Below the pieces are notes generated by a model. The model did no database searches and was not told where the DNA came from. It saw only the letters and a program-made list of their open reading frames with translations. A stretch of DNA of 64,000 nucleotides from NCBI GenBank assembly GCA_001599755.1, contig BCHX01000001.1, forward strand, positions 6,014,001 through 6,078,000, written 5' to 3'. The position numbers and the translations under genes were made by a program. Shown piece after piece: positions 12,386 through 23,985 of this stretch (position 1 is the stretch's first letter; each line of letters begins with the position of its first letter). The stretch is from Gliomastix tumulicola. Taxonomy: Eukaryota > Ascomycota > Sordariomycetes > Hypocreales > Bionectriaceae.

Positions 12386-14413
12386 TCACTTTCCCACGCA
12401 GAACCTGCAACGTGGACAGTCAGCACATGGCCATGCAAGCCAGATTCCAAATCGATCCAGCTATCGGGGTAACGGCATCGACCCAACGGCCGAGCTCAGG
12501 GGGGGGAGAGGAGGGGGGACCTTACTTTTCGAACACAACCCCCAGCACATCCTCCACATCTCCAGACTCACCCCTGCCCGTAATCCGTGCCAGGCAGTCA
12601 GCGGCGTAGCGGAGATGCTCCGCGGCAAGTACCGTGTCTGCGTCGCGCCGCTCGCCAGGCTGCGGCTGCGCCTCCAGCATGAAATCCTCCAGGTGGACTC
12701 GGCACCTGGCCAGCAGCTGGCGCTGCCTCTCCGTGACGCCCAGCAGGTCCTGCAGATCGGGGGGCATTGCCGTCATCCTCGTGAAGGCGCGGACGAGGCT
12801 GTCGGTGAAGGCCTGTATGCCGCCCGGGTCGCCTCCACCGTCGCTTCTTGTCACCGTTGTTGTTGTCGTCACTGCTGCTGCTGCTGCTGCTGCTGGCGCC
12901 ACAGCCGCCCTGCCTGTGGCTGTGGCGGCGGCGGCGCTTGGGGCGTCTGGGTCTCGGCGGGCTTCCTTGCACGAGACGCTGACCAGGTCTGCCTGGGCCA
13001 GGCTGGGGTGCCTCGAGGCGACGGCGTCCCGGAACGAACCGAGAAGAGCGGCGGCATAACTAGCGCCGGCTGACTCGACCTTGTTGACCACGACCATGCA
13101 GGCCTCGGCTTCCGCGGCGAGCTCCAGCGTCTCCTCGTCGAAGTAGACGAAGGGCCCGCCCGTGCCCTGCTCGATCGAAGCGAGCACGATGACAATGTCC
13201 GAATCCTGCGCCCTCTGTCTCGCTCTCCTGATGCCCTCCTGCTCCACCGCGCCGATTGGCCCAGCGCCGGGTCCGTCCTCCTCCCTGCCAACCGATGACT
13301 CAGACCTGAATCCCGCGGTGTCGGCAAAGGAGCACAGGTAGCCCCGGACGTCCAGGCTCGCCTCGACGATGTCGCGCGTGGTCCCAGCTTCCCCGGAGAC
13401 GATCGACGCCTCCCGGCCGACGACGAGGTTCATGAGGGAGCTCTTGCCGACGTTGGGCGGCCCCAGAAGCGCGATGCGGATGCCGCTTCTCAGCAGCTCG
13501 CTCCTCTGGCTCCCCAGTTCGTGCATCTGGATGCCGGCGAGCATCGACTCGATCTGAGCCGTCACATTACTCAGAAGATCCGACTGTGACTCGTCGAAAT
13601 GCTGATCCTCCGAGAAGTCAATCAGGGCCTCGATCTCCCCCCTGGCATACAGGAGCTGCTCCCGCCAGGCCTCGTACGTCCGCCCCAATGCCCCGGAGTT
13701 GCCTCTGACAGCGGCCCGTCGCTGCTGCTCGGTCTCAGCCGCAAGAGTGTCGCTCAGGGACTCGATCTGGGCGAGGTCCAGGCGGTCATTGAAGAAGGCC
13801 CGTTTCGTGAACTCGCCGGGCTCAGCATATCGTATGCGCTTCGTGGCTGAGGAGCATTTAGGGATGGCTGCCAGCACGGCCTTGACTGTGGCCGGACCAC
13901 CGTGAACATGGAGTTCAAGGACGTCCTCCCCCGTCACCGTCTTTGGGCTTGGGAAGTGGAGAACCAGTGCCTCGGAGTCGAGGATGGAAGGGTTCTCAGC
14001 CGTGGAGGATGGATCGTAAAGCGTTCTGACGGCTGCATATCTAGGCTTTGGTGCGGTTTTGTTTGGACACAGTTGTCTATATATCTGTTCGAGGAGTGAG
14101 TTTTCGCCAGTTATCAAAGTTACCGCAAGGATCAACTTACGTCAAGACAGGAAGGACCTGATATCCGGACCACTGCAATGCCTGCGCGCCCCTGGGCTGT
14201 AGACAGCGCGTAGATAGTGTCACCAATTGCTGGGAAGCTTGAGAAGCGGCTTCTCCTCTCAGTCAGTCGCGGCACACGGACAGGCTGACGGCGCGCACGC
14301 CAACATGATGCCGTATGTAGGCCCCTCGTCCTTGAGGACACTGATAGACAAGCCACTGGTTGGAGACTTTTCGCTTGGACGAGCCTCTCCAGCCGTGGAC
14401 ACCGGTGCAGCAT
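12386..14413 (-). CDS. MSS1: Mitochondrial tRNA modification GTPase (MnmE/TrmE family)
   Basis: Three exons: 14413-14141, 14084-12526 and 12404-12386; introns 14140-14085 and 12525-12405; 616 aa. With Mto1 this GTPase installs the 5-carboxymethylaminomethyl group on wobble uridine of mitochondrial tRNAs. Residues 1-60 are Arg/Ser/Leu-rich and look like a mitochondrial presequence. The TrmE N-terminal domain starts near 62 (FPAIGDTIYALST). The G domain shows GPPNVGKS (299-306), TTRD (326-329), DTAG (346-349) and NKVE (425-428). The invariant C-terminal Cys motif is FCVGK (612-616), encoded by a last exon of only 19 nt. A frame that ignores the last intron ends at VFEK and would lack that Cys. 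An Ala/Thr-rich low-complexity insert, including a CTG microsatellite at 12872-12895, lies between the G domain and the C-terminal helices. The start at 14413 is the first in-frame ATG. Confidence 0.95.
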
Positions 14414-15273
14414 CGACCTCAATACAATAATCTCGATTGAATTGAATAACGTCTTGTCTCTGTGTCCTCATTTGATGACGGATGATCGGGACGCTCAGAG
14501 TGACGAAAGATTGAAGGGAATGAAATATTGGAAATATTCTGCATTGCCAAAATGAGATGTCGTTACAAGGATCTCGCGATCACCGGCCACCATCTCGGGG
14601 ACCCACCAGACGAGAGATGCATGAATCAAGACAAGATCTATGAGGCGATCAAATATTGAAGATCGACGACTTTGGCAATTTAGGGCTGATCAATTATTGA
14701 TGGACTAAAAGTTGAGAACTGATGAGGAGAGGCGACATGTTCAAGTTGGAATCTACTTTTACCCTTATTGGTTCACATTTATATCCATCACTAAGACTGG
14801 TTGAGTAAATGAACCCGGGTTGTGAGGGCTTGAGAAGCCTTTTTCCTAAATGCAACTCATGAATTTGACTTTCTGATGGACTTGTTCCCATTATTTCCAA
14901 TGTGACTTAAACCTGGCGAATAAATTACTGCCAAGTGCGACAGTTGACTGCCAGCGACTTGCTTGGAAGTGACGTGCAGCAAAGGCCGCCACGACGAGCT
15001 GAAAACCTCTAGGGTAGGTAGCTTTCCTTTCGGGACCGGAAAAACTGTAAGTGGGGTGCCGACCTGCCAAAACCGCTGGAGCTCTTGCTTAGCAGGTACC
15101 TTGTACCTCTTGAGAGGGCGACGAAGCTAGAGCTGCCTGGCTGTCGACGCCCATCATCAATCACCACCAGAACCATCTCCTCCTCGACCTCGCCAACGTC
15201 AACCCCAGCCGACTCTACGTGCCCCTCGAAGAATATACACACTCCCCACACGCCATAGAATCTAGCAGTCACC
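14414..15273. promoter_or_regulatory. Divergent promoter region of MSS1 and PRE5
   Basis: About 860 bp between divergent housekeeping genes, AT-richer at 14,500-14,900 and then CT-rich before PRE5. I see no coding sequence or obvious TATA box. I did not find a clear proteasome-associated element. Confidence 0.6.
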
Positions 15274-16227
15274 ATGTTCAGAAACAATTACGACAACGAC
15301 TCCGTCACATTGTACGAATTAGACCTACCCACCTACCCACCGCCGCTCGAGGCATTCTCCCACGTCGAGCCATGAACTGACCTTCCCCCAGCTCGCCCCA
15401 GGGCCGGATTTTCCAGATCGAGTACGCTGCTGAGGCAGTGAAGCAGGGCTCAGTAGTCGTCGGCATCGCCAGCAAAACCCACATCGTCCTCGCCGCAATC
15501 AAGGTCCGTCCCCCTCCCCTCCTGCGATGCCCCTCCTCCGCCGTCGCCGCATGAAACATCCCAACTGACTTTTTGGGGTTGGGAAAAACCGAAATAGCGC
15601 AATGCCGAGGAGCTGTCGTCGTACCAGAAGAAGCTGTTCAGCGTGGACGAGCACGTCGGCCTCGCCATCGCCGGCCTCACATCCGACGCCCGCGTCCTGT
15701 CCAACTTCATGAAGCAGCAGTGCCTCGGCCACCGCCTCACCTACGGCCGCGCCATGCCCGTCCGGACCCTCGTCGACATGATTGGCGAGAAGGCGCAGAT
15801 CAACACACAGATGTACGGCAAGCGGCCCTACGGCGTGGGCCTGCTGGTCGCGGGTGTCGACGAGAAGGGCACGCACCTGTTCGAGTTCCAGCCCAGCGGC
15901 ATGACGGAGGAGATGACGGCCTTCGCCATCGGCGCGCGCAGCCAGATGGCCCGGACGTACCTGGAGCGTAACCTCGACAAGTTCGCCGACGCGTCGCGGG
16001 AGGAGCTGGTCAGGCACGGCCTGCAGGCGCTCAAGGAGAGCCTGGTCCAGGACAAGGAGCTGACGGTGGAGAACACGTCGGTCGGCGTCGCGGGCGTCAA
16101 GCTGGACGGGCAGAAGACCATCGAGCCCTTCAAGCTCTACGACGGCGCCGACGTTAAGGACTGGATCGACAGCGTGGGCGAGAGCCAGGGCGGAGACGAT
16201 GCGGAGGGCATGGACGTCGACAGTTAG
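15274..16227 (+). CDS. PRE5: 20S proteasome subunit alpha-6 (PSMA1 orthologue)
   Basis: Exons 15274-15311, 15392-15503 and 15598-16227; 259 aa; the ATG is in a CACCATG context. The start MFRNNYDND followed by SPQGRIFQIEYA is the signature of the alpha-6 subunit, with the proteasome alpha N-terminal helix. The conserved MPVRTLVDMIG, YGKRPYGVGLL and GARSQMARTYLE blocks follow. The C-terminus is acidic (GDDAEGMDVDS). As an alpha subunit it is non-catalytic and forms the outer ring that gates the chamber and docks the 19S particle. The first intron splits the codon for Phe13 and both introns are short (80 and 94 bp). Nothing is unusual. Confidence 0.96.
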
Positions 16228-16682
16228 AGTGATACGACGATCAAGGCCTGAAACAGTTGGACTGGTGGGAAACAATCAGCCATGGCGCCCGAGGGAACGG
16301 CTATCTAGACCTGGATGTACAATTACTGCTGGTTGCGCGCGGTGCTGTCATGGGATTCACGGGCATCGATGCCAAGCCGTAAACGGTTGGAACGAATTGA
16401 TACGACCAAAACAAGAAGAATTGAGCTGAGTGGTGATTATATTATGGATGGCTACGTGAGTGTTCTACCTAGCCAAGTCTTGGCGCAGAAAAGAATGCTC
16501 AAGACGGCATCCTGTCCCTGCGTCTGGTTTGGAGCCTTTAGAGTCTATTCTACCCGAATCCCCAAATTCGATACGCCGAAGATAGTCTAGAAACGTGGAT
16601 TTTGAACTCTTCCCAAACCTCTCTGCCACCATTTTTTTCTTCCCTTTTCGGATTGCTTACTTGTCGTGATCTCGTAGCGTCA
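16228..16682. other. Convergent intergenic region PRE5 / LOG gene
   Basis: 455 bp between two 3' ends. I see nothing beyond UTR-like sequence. Confidence 0.7.
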
Positions 16683-17682
16683 TTAGTGCTTCTCCCACTC
16701 GAGCTTGAACGTGCCCTCGGACACCTTGTAGTTTCTCAGCGCCTTGATGGCGTCCTCGGCCGTGTTGGCCGTGACGAGGATATCCTTGTTGGCGGGCTTG
16801 ACGAACCCCTCCTCCGCGGCCTTGTCGAGCCACTGCACGATGCCGTCCCAGTACCCGTCGATGTTGAGCAGGCAGATGCCGTTCTTGTGGATGCCGAGCT
16901 GGTTCCACGTCGTCGTCTCGAAGATCTCCTCGACGGTGCCGTAGCCGCCGCTCAGGCCGATGAAGCCGCTCCCGGGACCGCCCGAGAAGACCTCCTCGGC
17001 CATGAGCTTCTTGCGCGTGTGCATGTCCTTGACGACGGTGGTGCGGCCGTAGACGTTGAGCGAGGGCACGGCGTGGTTGGTGTCCTCGCTGACGGACTGG
17101 TAGGTGCCGTCGCGCTCGTACCGGACGAGGGCCTCGGGGATGACGCCGTGGACCGAGTCGGGCCCGTTGAGGGCGCAGAGCGTCTTTGCGACCTCGCCCA
17201 TGAGGCCGACGGTGCCGCCGCCGTAGACTGTTGTTTTTTGCGATGAACTGTCAGTGACCGTTCGTTGTTGAAGTCTCGATTTTCCCTCCCTCGAGCTTGG
17301 GGACGACCTTCTCTTCCGGGGCTAGCATTTGGCAAGGGAACCCTCCCCCCTCCCCGGCGATGACTCCTCGGCCAGCCGTGTGTGGAGAACGAGATTCTTC
17401 GCCGATTGCTTTCCCCCTCCGTCGCTTTCCCCTCTCCGCCCGGTTCCCTCCTTCTTGCCCCCCCCCCCAATGGGAGAAATGCCCGAATGACTCACCTAGG
17501 TCGATGTTGTTCGCGGCCATTACCCGTCCCAGCTCGCGCGCGGCCTCAAGATGGGCCGGGTTCGTCCCTGCGCTGGCGCCGCAGTACACGCAGATCTTGG
17601 TGCGAGGGGTCGTTCCGTTGCCGTTGCCATTGCTGTTCGCCGTGCCGTTCTGGCTGCTCGAGGGTTGCGTGCCGGAAGTCAT
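16683..17682 (-). CDS. LOG family protein (cytokinin riboside 5'-monophosphate phosphoribohydrolase-like)
   Basis: Two exons, 17682-17496 and 17227-16683, with a 268-bp intron; 243 aa. LOG enzymes hydrolyse nucleoside 5'-monophosphates such as cytokinin ribotides to base and ribose 5-phosphate. After a Ser/Asn/Gly-rich disordered N-terminus (1-26) come ICVYCGASAG (30-39), LVYGGGTVGLMG (62-73), the catalytic-region Arg134 in MHTRKKLM, and SGGYGTVEE (155-163). That last block corresponds to the PGGxGTxxE nucleotide-binding motif with Ser in place of Pro, a variant I believe is common in fungal members. No cytochrome P450 or prenyltransferase lies beside it, so it is not in a cytokinin cluster. 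The real substrate is unknown; LOG proteins are often mis-annotated as lysine decarboxylases. Confidence 0.9.
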
Positions 17683-19135
17683 GATGTCGTCGTCGCTTAC
17701 GCCTGCCAATATGCTAAAACCAAAGTGTTTGCGAAAGGTGTTGCGAGAAGTGCAGGTATGAGGGAGGGTCGCGGGGATAGAGGTAGAATTATATAGGTGC
17801 CTTTGTTCCCCGAAGACAGCAGAAATGCAGAAGAGAAAGAAGAACAACCGAGATGTAATTCGTTTCTAGAAGCGAGAAGGGGGAGATTGGGAGGGGGTCC
17901 AANAAAGAAAAAAAAAAAAAAAAAAGGGACGAGAGTTTCCGTTGTTGAGGCGCCGAGAGTCGAGATTTATGATTCGGCGACGATGACTTGTGCTTGTCTC
18001 GGATGGCCTTTTAGCGCGGTCGCAGTTGTGCTGGTAATAATTGCGAGGCTCTGGATGCGGAGAGTCTCTGAATTTTCTTATTCCCAATTCGAAAGGAAAG
18101 ATCGAAGAGCGGAAGCAGTGAAGAGGACGGGGTATTTATATGCATGCGTTTCTTAGGATGACAGAGCAGAGGGAGAGAGAGAGAGAGAGGGTTCGACAAG
18201 TGGAAGTATGACGGTCTAGCTGGCATGCAAGAGGCCGCGCGCTGTCCACGATGTGCCCAGAATGCCACCCACCACACCCAAAGAAAGAAAGATGCAGACC
18301 AGCTAAACTCCTCCGGGACCGGGGAAGCGAGGACCTGCGAAGATCCAGCAGATTCGGTGTCCGTCATCCGGCAAGGTGGGGATCGTCAGTGCTACGAGGG
18401 GAGGCCATGCTGTCATGCCGGACGCTGTGACTGGCTGGGCGGGAGGGAGGGCAAGACCGGGCAGTGAGTTGGTCACCGGGTCTGGATCGGTTTTTTTTTT
18501 TGGTGCCAATGCGTGGCGGTCTCCGGTCTGCTCGGAGCCCAACTGCCAACTGCCAGCTGCGGCGATTATTATTTAGGCCGACATGCTGGGTGATGTGACC
18601 CGTGATCATTCGTCAGACGGGGATCATGTTGACTTCATGCGACACTCCATGCTACGGGCTGGCCGAGCGAGTTATTCCCTCCACACAGAGACACCTTGAT
18701 TCCTGTGCTCTTTGAGAATCGCCAAACTTGGGGGGCATTTACAGACACAACACACTAGCTGCGTCTGCCTAGATCCCCTCACGAGCTAGCACAGAACGGT
18801 GTGCGTGCGGGTTAAGGCCTGAACGTTCCTCAGGCCGTTCACACACCATGTGCTTCGCTTTCGAAAAGAGGCACGAGGAGGTAACTGCTCGCGTGTGATT
18901 CGTCGACCGGGCGTGAGGCGAACCTTAGTCTGCTGCTCGTGGCTCACGATGAAATCATTCCGTAACGATGATCCAAACACGAGTTGGGTATAAATGAGGG
19001 CGTGCTGCTGTGCGACTGATTTGTGTTGGGAATACCGAAACACGAGCATTGGCATACCTCATGTGTATACTGACTGCTACAGCATTCTCGCACAAGAGCA
19101 TCATCACACATATTTGAACGCGAGACATCTCAGCA
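17683..19135. promoter_or_regulatory. Divergent promoter region of the LOG and DUF899 genes
   Basis: 1.45 kb with an A-rich run containing one N (about 17,900-17,925), an AG repeat (about 18,170-18,190) and a T run (about 18,490). I see no gene. Confidence 0.6.
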
Positions 19136-19905
19136 ATGGCTACTGCTACCAAGGTAACACACAACTTCGCCTCCCTCCACGGCTAGCACCGGCTCACAAT
19201 CCCCTCCCACAGGTCGTCACTCGAGACGAGTGGCTCAAGGCCAGGAAGGAGCTCCTGGACAAGGAAAAGGAGCTCACGCGCGCCAACGACATCGTCAGCG
19301 AGCAGCGCCGCCGCCTGCCCATGGTCCGCGTCGAGAAGCTCTACACCTTCCACGGGCCCGGCAACACGACCGTCACCCTGGGCGACCTCTTCGGCGACCA
19401 GGACCAGCTCATCGTCTACCACTTCATGTTCAAGCCGGGCGACGACGAGGGCTGCCGGGGCTGCTGCCACGTCGGCGAGAGCCTTCCGGACGTCAACCAC
19501 CTGCGCCTCAAGAACACCAACCTCGTCTGCGTGTCGCGCGCGCCCATCGAGAAGCTCGAGGCCTTCAAGCGCAAGAACGGCTGGTCGTGGCCCTGGTACT
19601 CGAGCGGCGGGAGCGACTTCAACTACGACTTCCACGCGACCAACGACGAGACGGTCGCGCCCGTCGAGCTCAACTTCCGCAGCAAGGAGGAGATCGAGGC
19701 GCTGGGGAAGTCGTGGTATAACGGGGACGTCCCCGGCTATAGCGTGTTCTGGAAGAAGGACGGCGAGATTTACCACACGTACTCGACCTTTGCGAGGGGC
19801 GGGGAGAAGTTCATGCCCACGCTGGCGCTGCTTGACATGACGCCGCTGGGGAGGCAGATTGGTGCTGCTGGCCCGGCCGAGTTCAAGTTGAACTACGAGT
19901 ACTAG
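19136..19905 (+). CDS. DUF899 (thioredoxin-like/AhpC-TSA-like) family protein
   Basis: Exons 19136-19153 and 19213-19905; 236 aa. Exon 1 encodes only MATATK, and the intron is 59 bp, phase 0. The protein shows the DUF899 hallmarks: VTRDEWLKARKELLDKEKE near the start, RRRLPMVRVEK, a GDLFGDQDQLIVYHFMF strand, the Cys cluster EGCRGCCHVGESLPD, RAPIEKLEAFK, GWSWPWYSS and DFNYDFH. The fold is thioredoxin-like. No enzymatic activity is firmly established for the family, although a redox role is often assumed. No signal peptide is visible, so it is probably cytosolic. The exon-1 model is supported by the ATG at 19136 and clean GTAACA...CACAG sites; the frame upstream of 19213 has no better start. Confidence 0.88.
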
Positions 19906-20379
19906 GGGATGGGCGAGAAGACCTGGGAAGGTTAGATTGACCGGCTGTGCTTGTTGTATCCGTTGTTGTCGCTAGTGCCATTCTGTATCTTTGCATGATG
20001 TCGTAAAAGCACTTAATTGAACCGATCGGAGCATGTGACCGTCCGTCTGAGAGTGCAGGCTGTTGAAGAGACAGGATGAAAGAGGGGAGCTGTTGAGCAG
20101 GGATGAATTGCACATGGCTCCGGTATCGATAACGAAAGACCCCACTTTCCCCATGCCCCACCAAACTCCAGCCGGCGGTGGCGTGCTGGAACCGTGGCTG
20201 TTGATTCGCCTCTGAGGCCGACGGGGCGATTAAGGGTCCAACTGCACCGAGCCGAACTTTTCGCAGGCACCACAGCCACGACGCCAGCGTGTCTACTACA
20301 AGACAGCAACCTGCTTTCTCCCCTCAGAAACAGGTCTCCACGCATCTTGTAACCCGTCACCCCCGCGAGAGTCTCGACA
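19906..20379. other. Intergenic region between the DUF899 and CLPTM1-family genes
   Basis: 474 bp holding the 3' UTR of the first gene and the promoter of the second. I recognise no motif. Confidence 0.6.
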
Positions 20380-22467
20380 ATGCCCGACTACGACGCGCTC
20401 GCGGCCGTTCAGGGTCTCCCCCAGGGGGCCCAGGCCCAGGCCCGAGCCCAGGCTGCTCAGACTGCCGGCCAGCAACAGCAGGAGGTGAGTCTTTTCCACT
20501 GTCGCCACCGGTGCGACATTGCGACATTGCGACAATCGTCTGACTGACTGAATGGGTAGGGCGGTCTTGGAGGCTTTACCAAGCTGCTCCTCGGAGGAGC
20601 CGTCTACTTGGGCCTGAACATGGCCCTCAACTGGGCCAACCAGAAGACCCAGGCTGGCGTCACCGTCACGGACAGCGCGGGCAACCAGGTCACTGTGCCC
20701 GGGAACCTCGAGAGCATCCCGCCGTACCAGTTCCGACCCAAAGAGCTCGACGAGGGCGCCAAGTTCAGGGCGATCCCTAAGAAGGTCGCACCCATCTGGC
20801 CGCAGGACACACACGTCGACATCGTCGTGACGCTGTCGCAGTCCTTCAACCCCGTGCCGATCTCGAACACGCCTTCCGAGTACGTCGTGCTGCAGGAGAA
20901 GAACTTCCAGATCAACAACTACACGGACAAGCGCGTGGCCGAGACCACGTTCACGGTGCCCAAGGGCGTACAGAACAACGGCACGCTCTGGGGTCATTTC
21001 TACATCGGTCTTCCCGGCAGTAACCTCGACCCCAAGACCCCGGGCTTTGACCCCGGGAGAGCCTACCACTTCGCCTACCCGCTGACCCAGTATCTCCCGA
21101 AGAAGAAGATTGCCAAGACGAGGAACCTGCTTGATGACCTGCCTGAGCCTGTGGTGAAGGAGCCCGAGGACGAGGCCAGCGGCCCGATCCTCGCAAACTA
21201 CTACCACCCGAACGCCAGCTTTGCCTTCATCCCCGACCTCGGCGTCAAGGAGTTCAGCCAGATCCCGCCGGTCGCGAGGCACTTCCTCCGTCTCGAGGCG
21301 ACGGGTGCGCGTGATGGGTCTGGCCAGAACAGCTGGTACTACCCTCTGCTTTTCGTGAACAACTTCTGGCAGCTGCGGAACCAGATGATCCTTCTCAATG
21401 ATACCGTTACGGAGCTCCCGCTGCGTATTGATTTGAGCAACATGGCCAACTGGAAGTTCCAGCTGATGGCCAACATCGAGTTCAACTCCAAGGACTCGGC
21501 GCGCAAGGCTGCCTTTGGCGAGTCCCTGCCCACTAGCGGTGACGGAACCGAGATCGAGATGATCAAGGAAATCTTCTTTGACACCAACCCTATTCTTCTG
21601 TCGATCACCATTGTGGTTAGTATCGCGCACATGATCCTGGAGACTCTGGCCTTCGGCTCCGACATTGCCCACTACCGCAAGAAGAAGGACAACGTCGGTA
21701 TCTCTGTCCGTTCCATTCTCGCCAATGTCTTCATGCAGACCGTCGTCTTCCTCTACCTCCTCGACAACTCGGAGAACACCAGTTGGATGATTCTGGGCCA
21801 GCAGGTCATCGGTATCCTGATCGAGTTCTGGAAGATCACCACCGTCGTCGACGTGCGCGTGAGACCTGCGGGCCCCGATTCTTGGCTTCCCTACAAGGTT
21901 ACGTTCGAGGACAAGCACAAGCTCACGGAGACCGAGGAGAAGACCAAGGAGTACGACGAGATTGCCTTCAAGTACATGTACTACCTTGCCATCCCGCTCC
22001 TCATCGCCTACGGAGTCTACTCTCTCTACTACGACAGCCACAAGTCCTGGTACTCGTACATCATCACCACCCTTGTGGGATCCGTGTACGCCTACGGCTT
22101 CCTCATGATGGTGCCTTCGCTCTACATCAACTACCGCCTCAAGAGCGTCGCGCACATGCCAGCGAAGGCTATGATGTACAAGTTCCTCAACACCTTCATC
22201 GATGACCTCTTCGCCTTCACCATCAAGATGCCCTTCCTCCACCGCCTGGCGACTTTCCGTGACGATATCATCTTTTTCGTCTACATCTACCAGCGATGGG
22301 CGTACCGCATCGACTACACTCGTGTCAACGAGTTCGGCCAGGGTGGCGAGGACGAGGAGGAGGAGAAGAAGGAGGCCGAGGGCAAGGAGTTGGCCGCCGA
22401 GGCTGTCAAGAAGGTCGAGGCCAAGGCCACGGGGGCTGACACTGGCAAGGCCAAGAAGAGAAAGTGA
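20380..22467 (+). CDS. CLPTM1-family multi-pass membrane protein
   Basis: Exons 20380-20484 and 20560-22467; 670 aa. A short N-terminal region rich in Ala and Gln (residues 10-35) precedes a first membrane segment (LLLGGAVYLGLNMAL). A large lumenal domain follows, with WPQDTHVDIVV, NNGTLWGHFYI and the YYHPN/WYYPLLFVNNFW blocks characteristic of CLPTM1. Then come about five more transmembrane helices and a charged Glu/Lys-rich tail ending KAKKRK. CLPTM1 proteins sit in the ER or Golgi; human CLPTM1 retains GABA-A receptors and CLPTM1L is a scramblase for GlcN-PI in GPI synthesis. The fungal role is not established. Strong codon bias leaves a 728-codon open frame on the opposite strand, which I regard as a shadow. 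Confidence 0.93.
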
Positions 22468-23917
22468 ACAAGGCTCGCACAATGGGGATAGACTGGGTTA
22501 GAAAGGAGGCGCGGGATTCGATTTTGGGAATGGACGGGAGCAGTAGTTCTAGAACCGAGCTTCATCAATCATATAGACGAATTTAGCGTGTCTTGTGCCT
22601 CACCCCCCCCTCCTCTCTCGTCGCGTCTTGTATCCTCATTCGGCTGTCAATGTCTCATCGACATGTTCTACAAGGAATCACCTGAGAAGGTCCAGACTCT
22701 GCCACGCTGAAGTAACTGCCAATGACTTGGTCGCACCACGTTCCTCCGCTAGAGTGACATTAGGCGGTGCTGCATCGTCAGCTTATCTTGGTACGTGCCC
22801 GCGTCGCACAAACACCCCCCCAAAATTCCGCACTTGCAGCTGAGCCTAACGATTGGCCCGTGTCCCAGAATAGGTATCCCCTTGCCCCCCCCTCTCCCTA
22901 AAAACCTGCAGCTCAGATTACTGGTCTCCTCCCCCCGGGAAGTGATTCTCCCACTGCCATTTTTTCCCACTCACACAAAGTTGATGGTATTTCTATAATA
23001 GGAACTGCCACCACACCGACGCTGTGATTGGTCTCCGCTCACTGGAATGTCCCTGATAAGGCTGGGCTCAGGGGGTTGGAAAAGGTGGGGGACAGTAAAA
23101 AAGGGTTACCTTCGCTAGGTATTTACGTGCCTAGCCGTTTGATTTTCTCCAACAAATACGCTTTTATAGTTTGGGAGGTTAGGGGCCATTGGAGGATTTG
23201 GGGGGAGATTTGGTTTATCTGCCGGCGCGCGCTGATGGGATTATCTCTCTCCTTTTTTGAATGTCACCTCGTTGCGAGGGGATTTGAGTACTCTGGTGGC
23301 CTCCCACTAGACAGACAAGCCAAGAACGCTCCCTACTCGTCCCTTAGTGGACTGCCGCTGGAACACGAAACCTGGGCGTTGCGTGGAGTCTGCCGTCATT
23401 ACGACAACCCGCTTCTGCTAACACGTAATTCCTCAAACACAAACCCACGGGGGGAACACTGTTGAGACGTGGAGGGACACTCGCTCGACTACATTACTTG
23501 CCCTCACTTTATGTGTCCCATGTCTTATGCCGTCTCTTTCTCTCTCTTCTCTGGCTTCATTGATTCCTTCTTTTCTGTCTAGCGGCCCCTCTCTTGTCCC
23601 CAATCCGGACTGATATCCAACAAAAGGCCCTTAGATTCTCGGTCTCGGGACGCGGGAGTCGCTTCGGGGATTTAGTCAGTCAATTCAGAACAGACAACAA
23701 ATTGTATCGACGACCACGACCACGACGAGGACAATGCGGTGATAGGTTATTCCTCTTGAATGCCATTACCAGTCGCGTCCAGAAACCCGACCGCAGAGGC
23801 ACCGACATCACCGCGACACAGACGACAGCGACAACGACAGCACCCACGAGGAAAGCAGCCGCCGCCGTCGACGGGCTCCTCACCACGAGCACCACCGCCG
23901 CTCCGCTGGCGGCCACC
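22468..23917. other. Intergenic region upstream of the CaaX-protein gene
   Basis: 1.45 kb with no gene that I can support. The last 320 bp are open in frame with the downstream CDS but contain no ATG, so they are treated as 5' UTR. Confidence 0.6.
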
Positions 23918-23952
23918 ATGAGCAGCGGCGGCGGCGACAGCACACACCAGCC

Positions 23953-23985
<33 letters not shown>

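Noticed and set aside
16683..17682. Cytokinin biosynthesis cluster around the LOG gene
   Set aside because: No isopentenyltransferase or P450 gene is adjacent, and the neighbours are housekeeping genes.
20296..22482. A 728-codon open frame antisense to the CLPTM1-family gene
   Set aside because: It mirrors the strongly GC-biased third positions of the real gene, is Leu/Val/Arg/Asp-rich in a shadow-like way and shows no family motif. The sense strand is a clear CLPTM1 protein.
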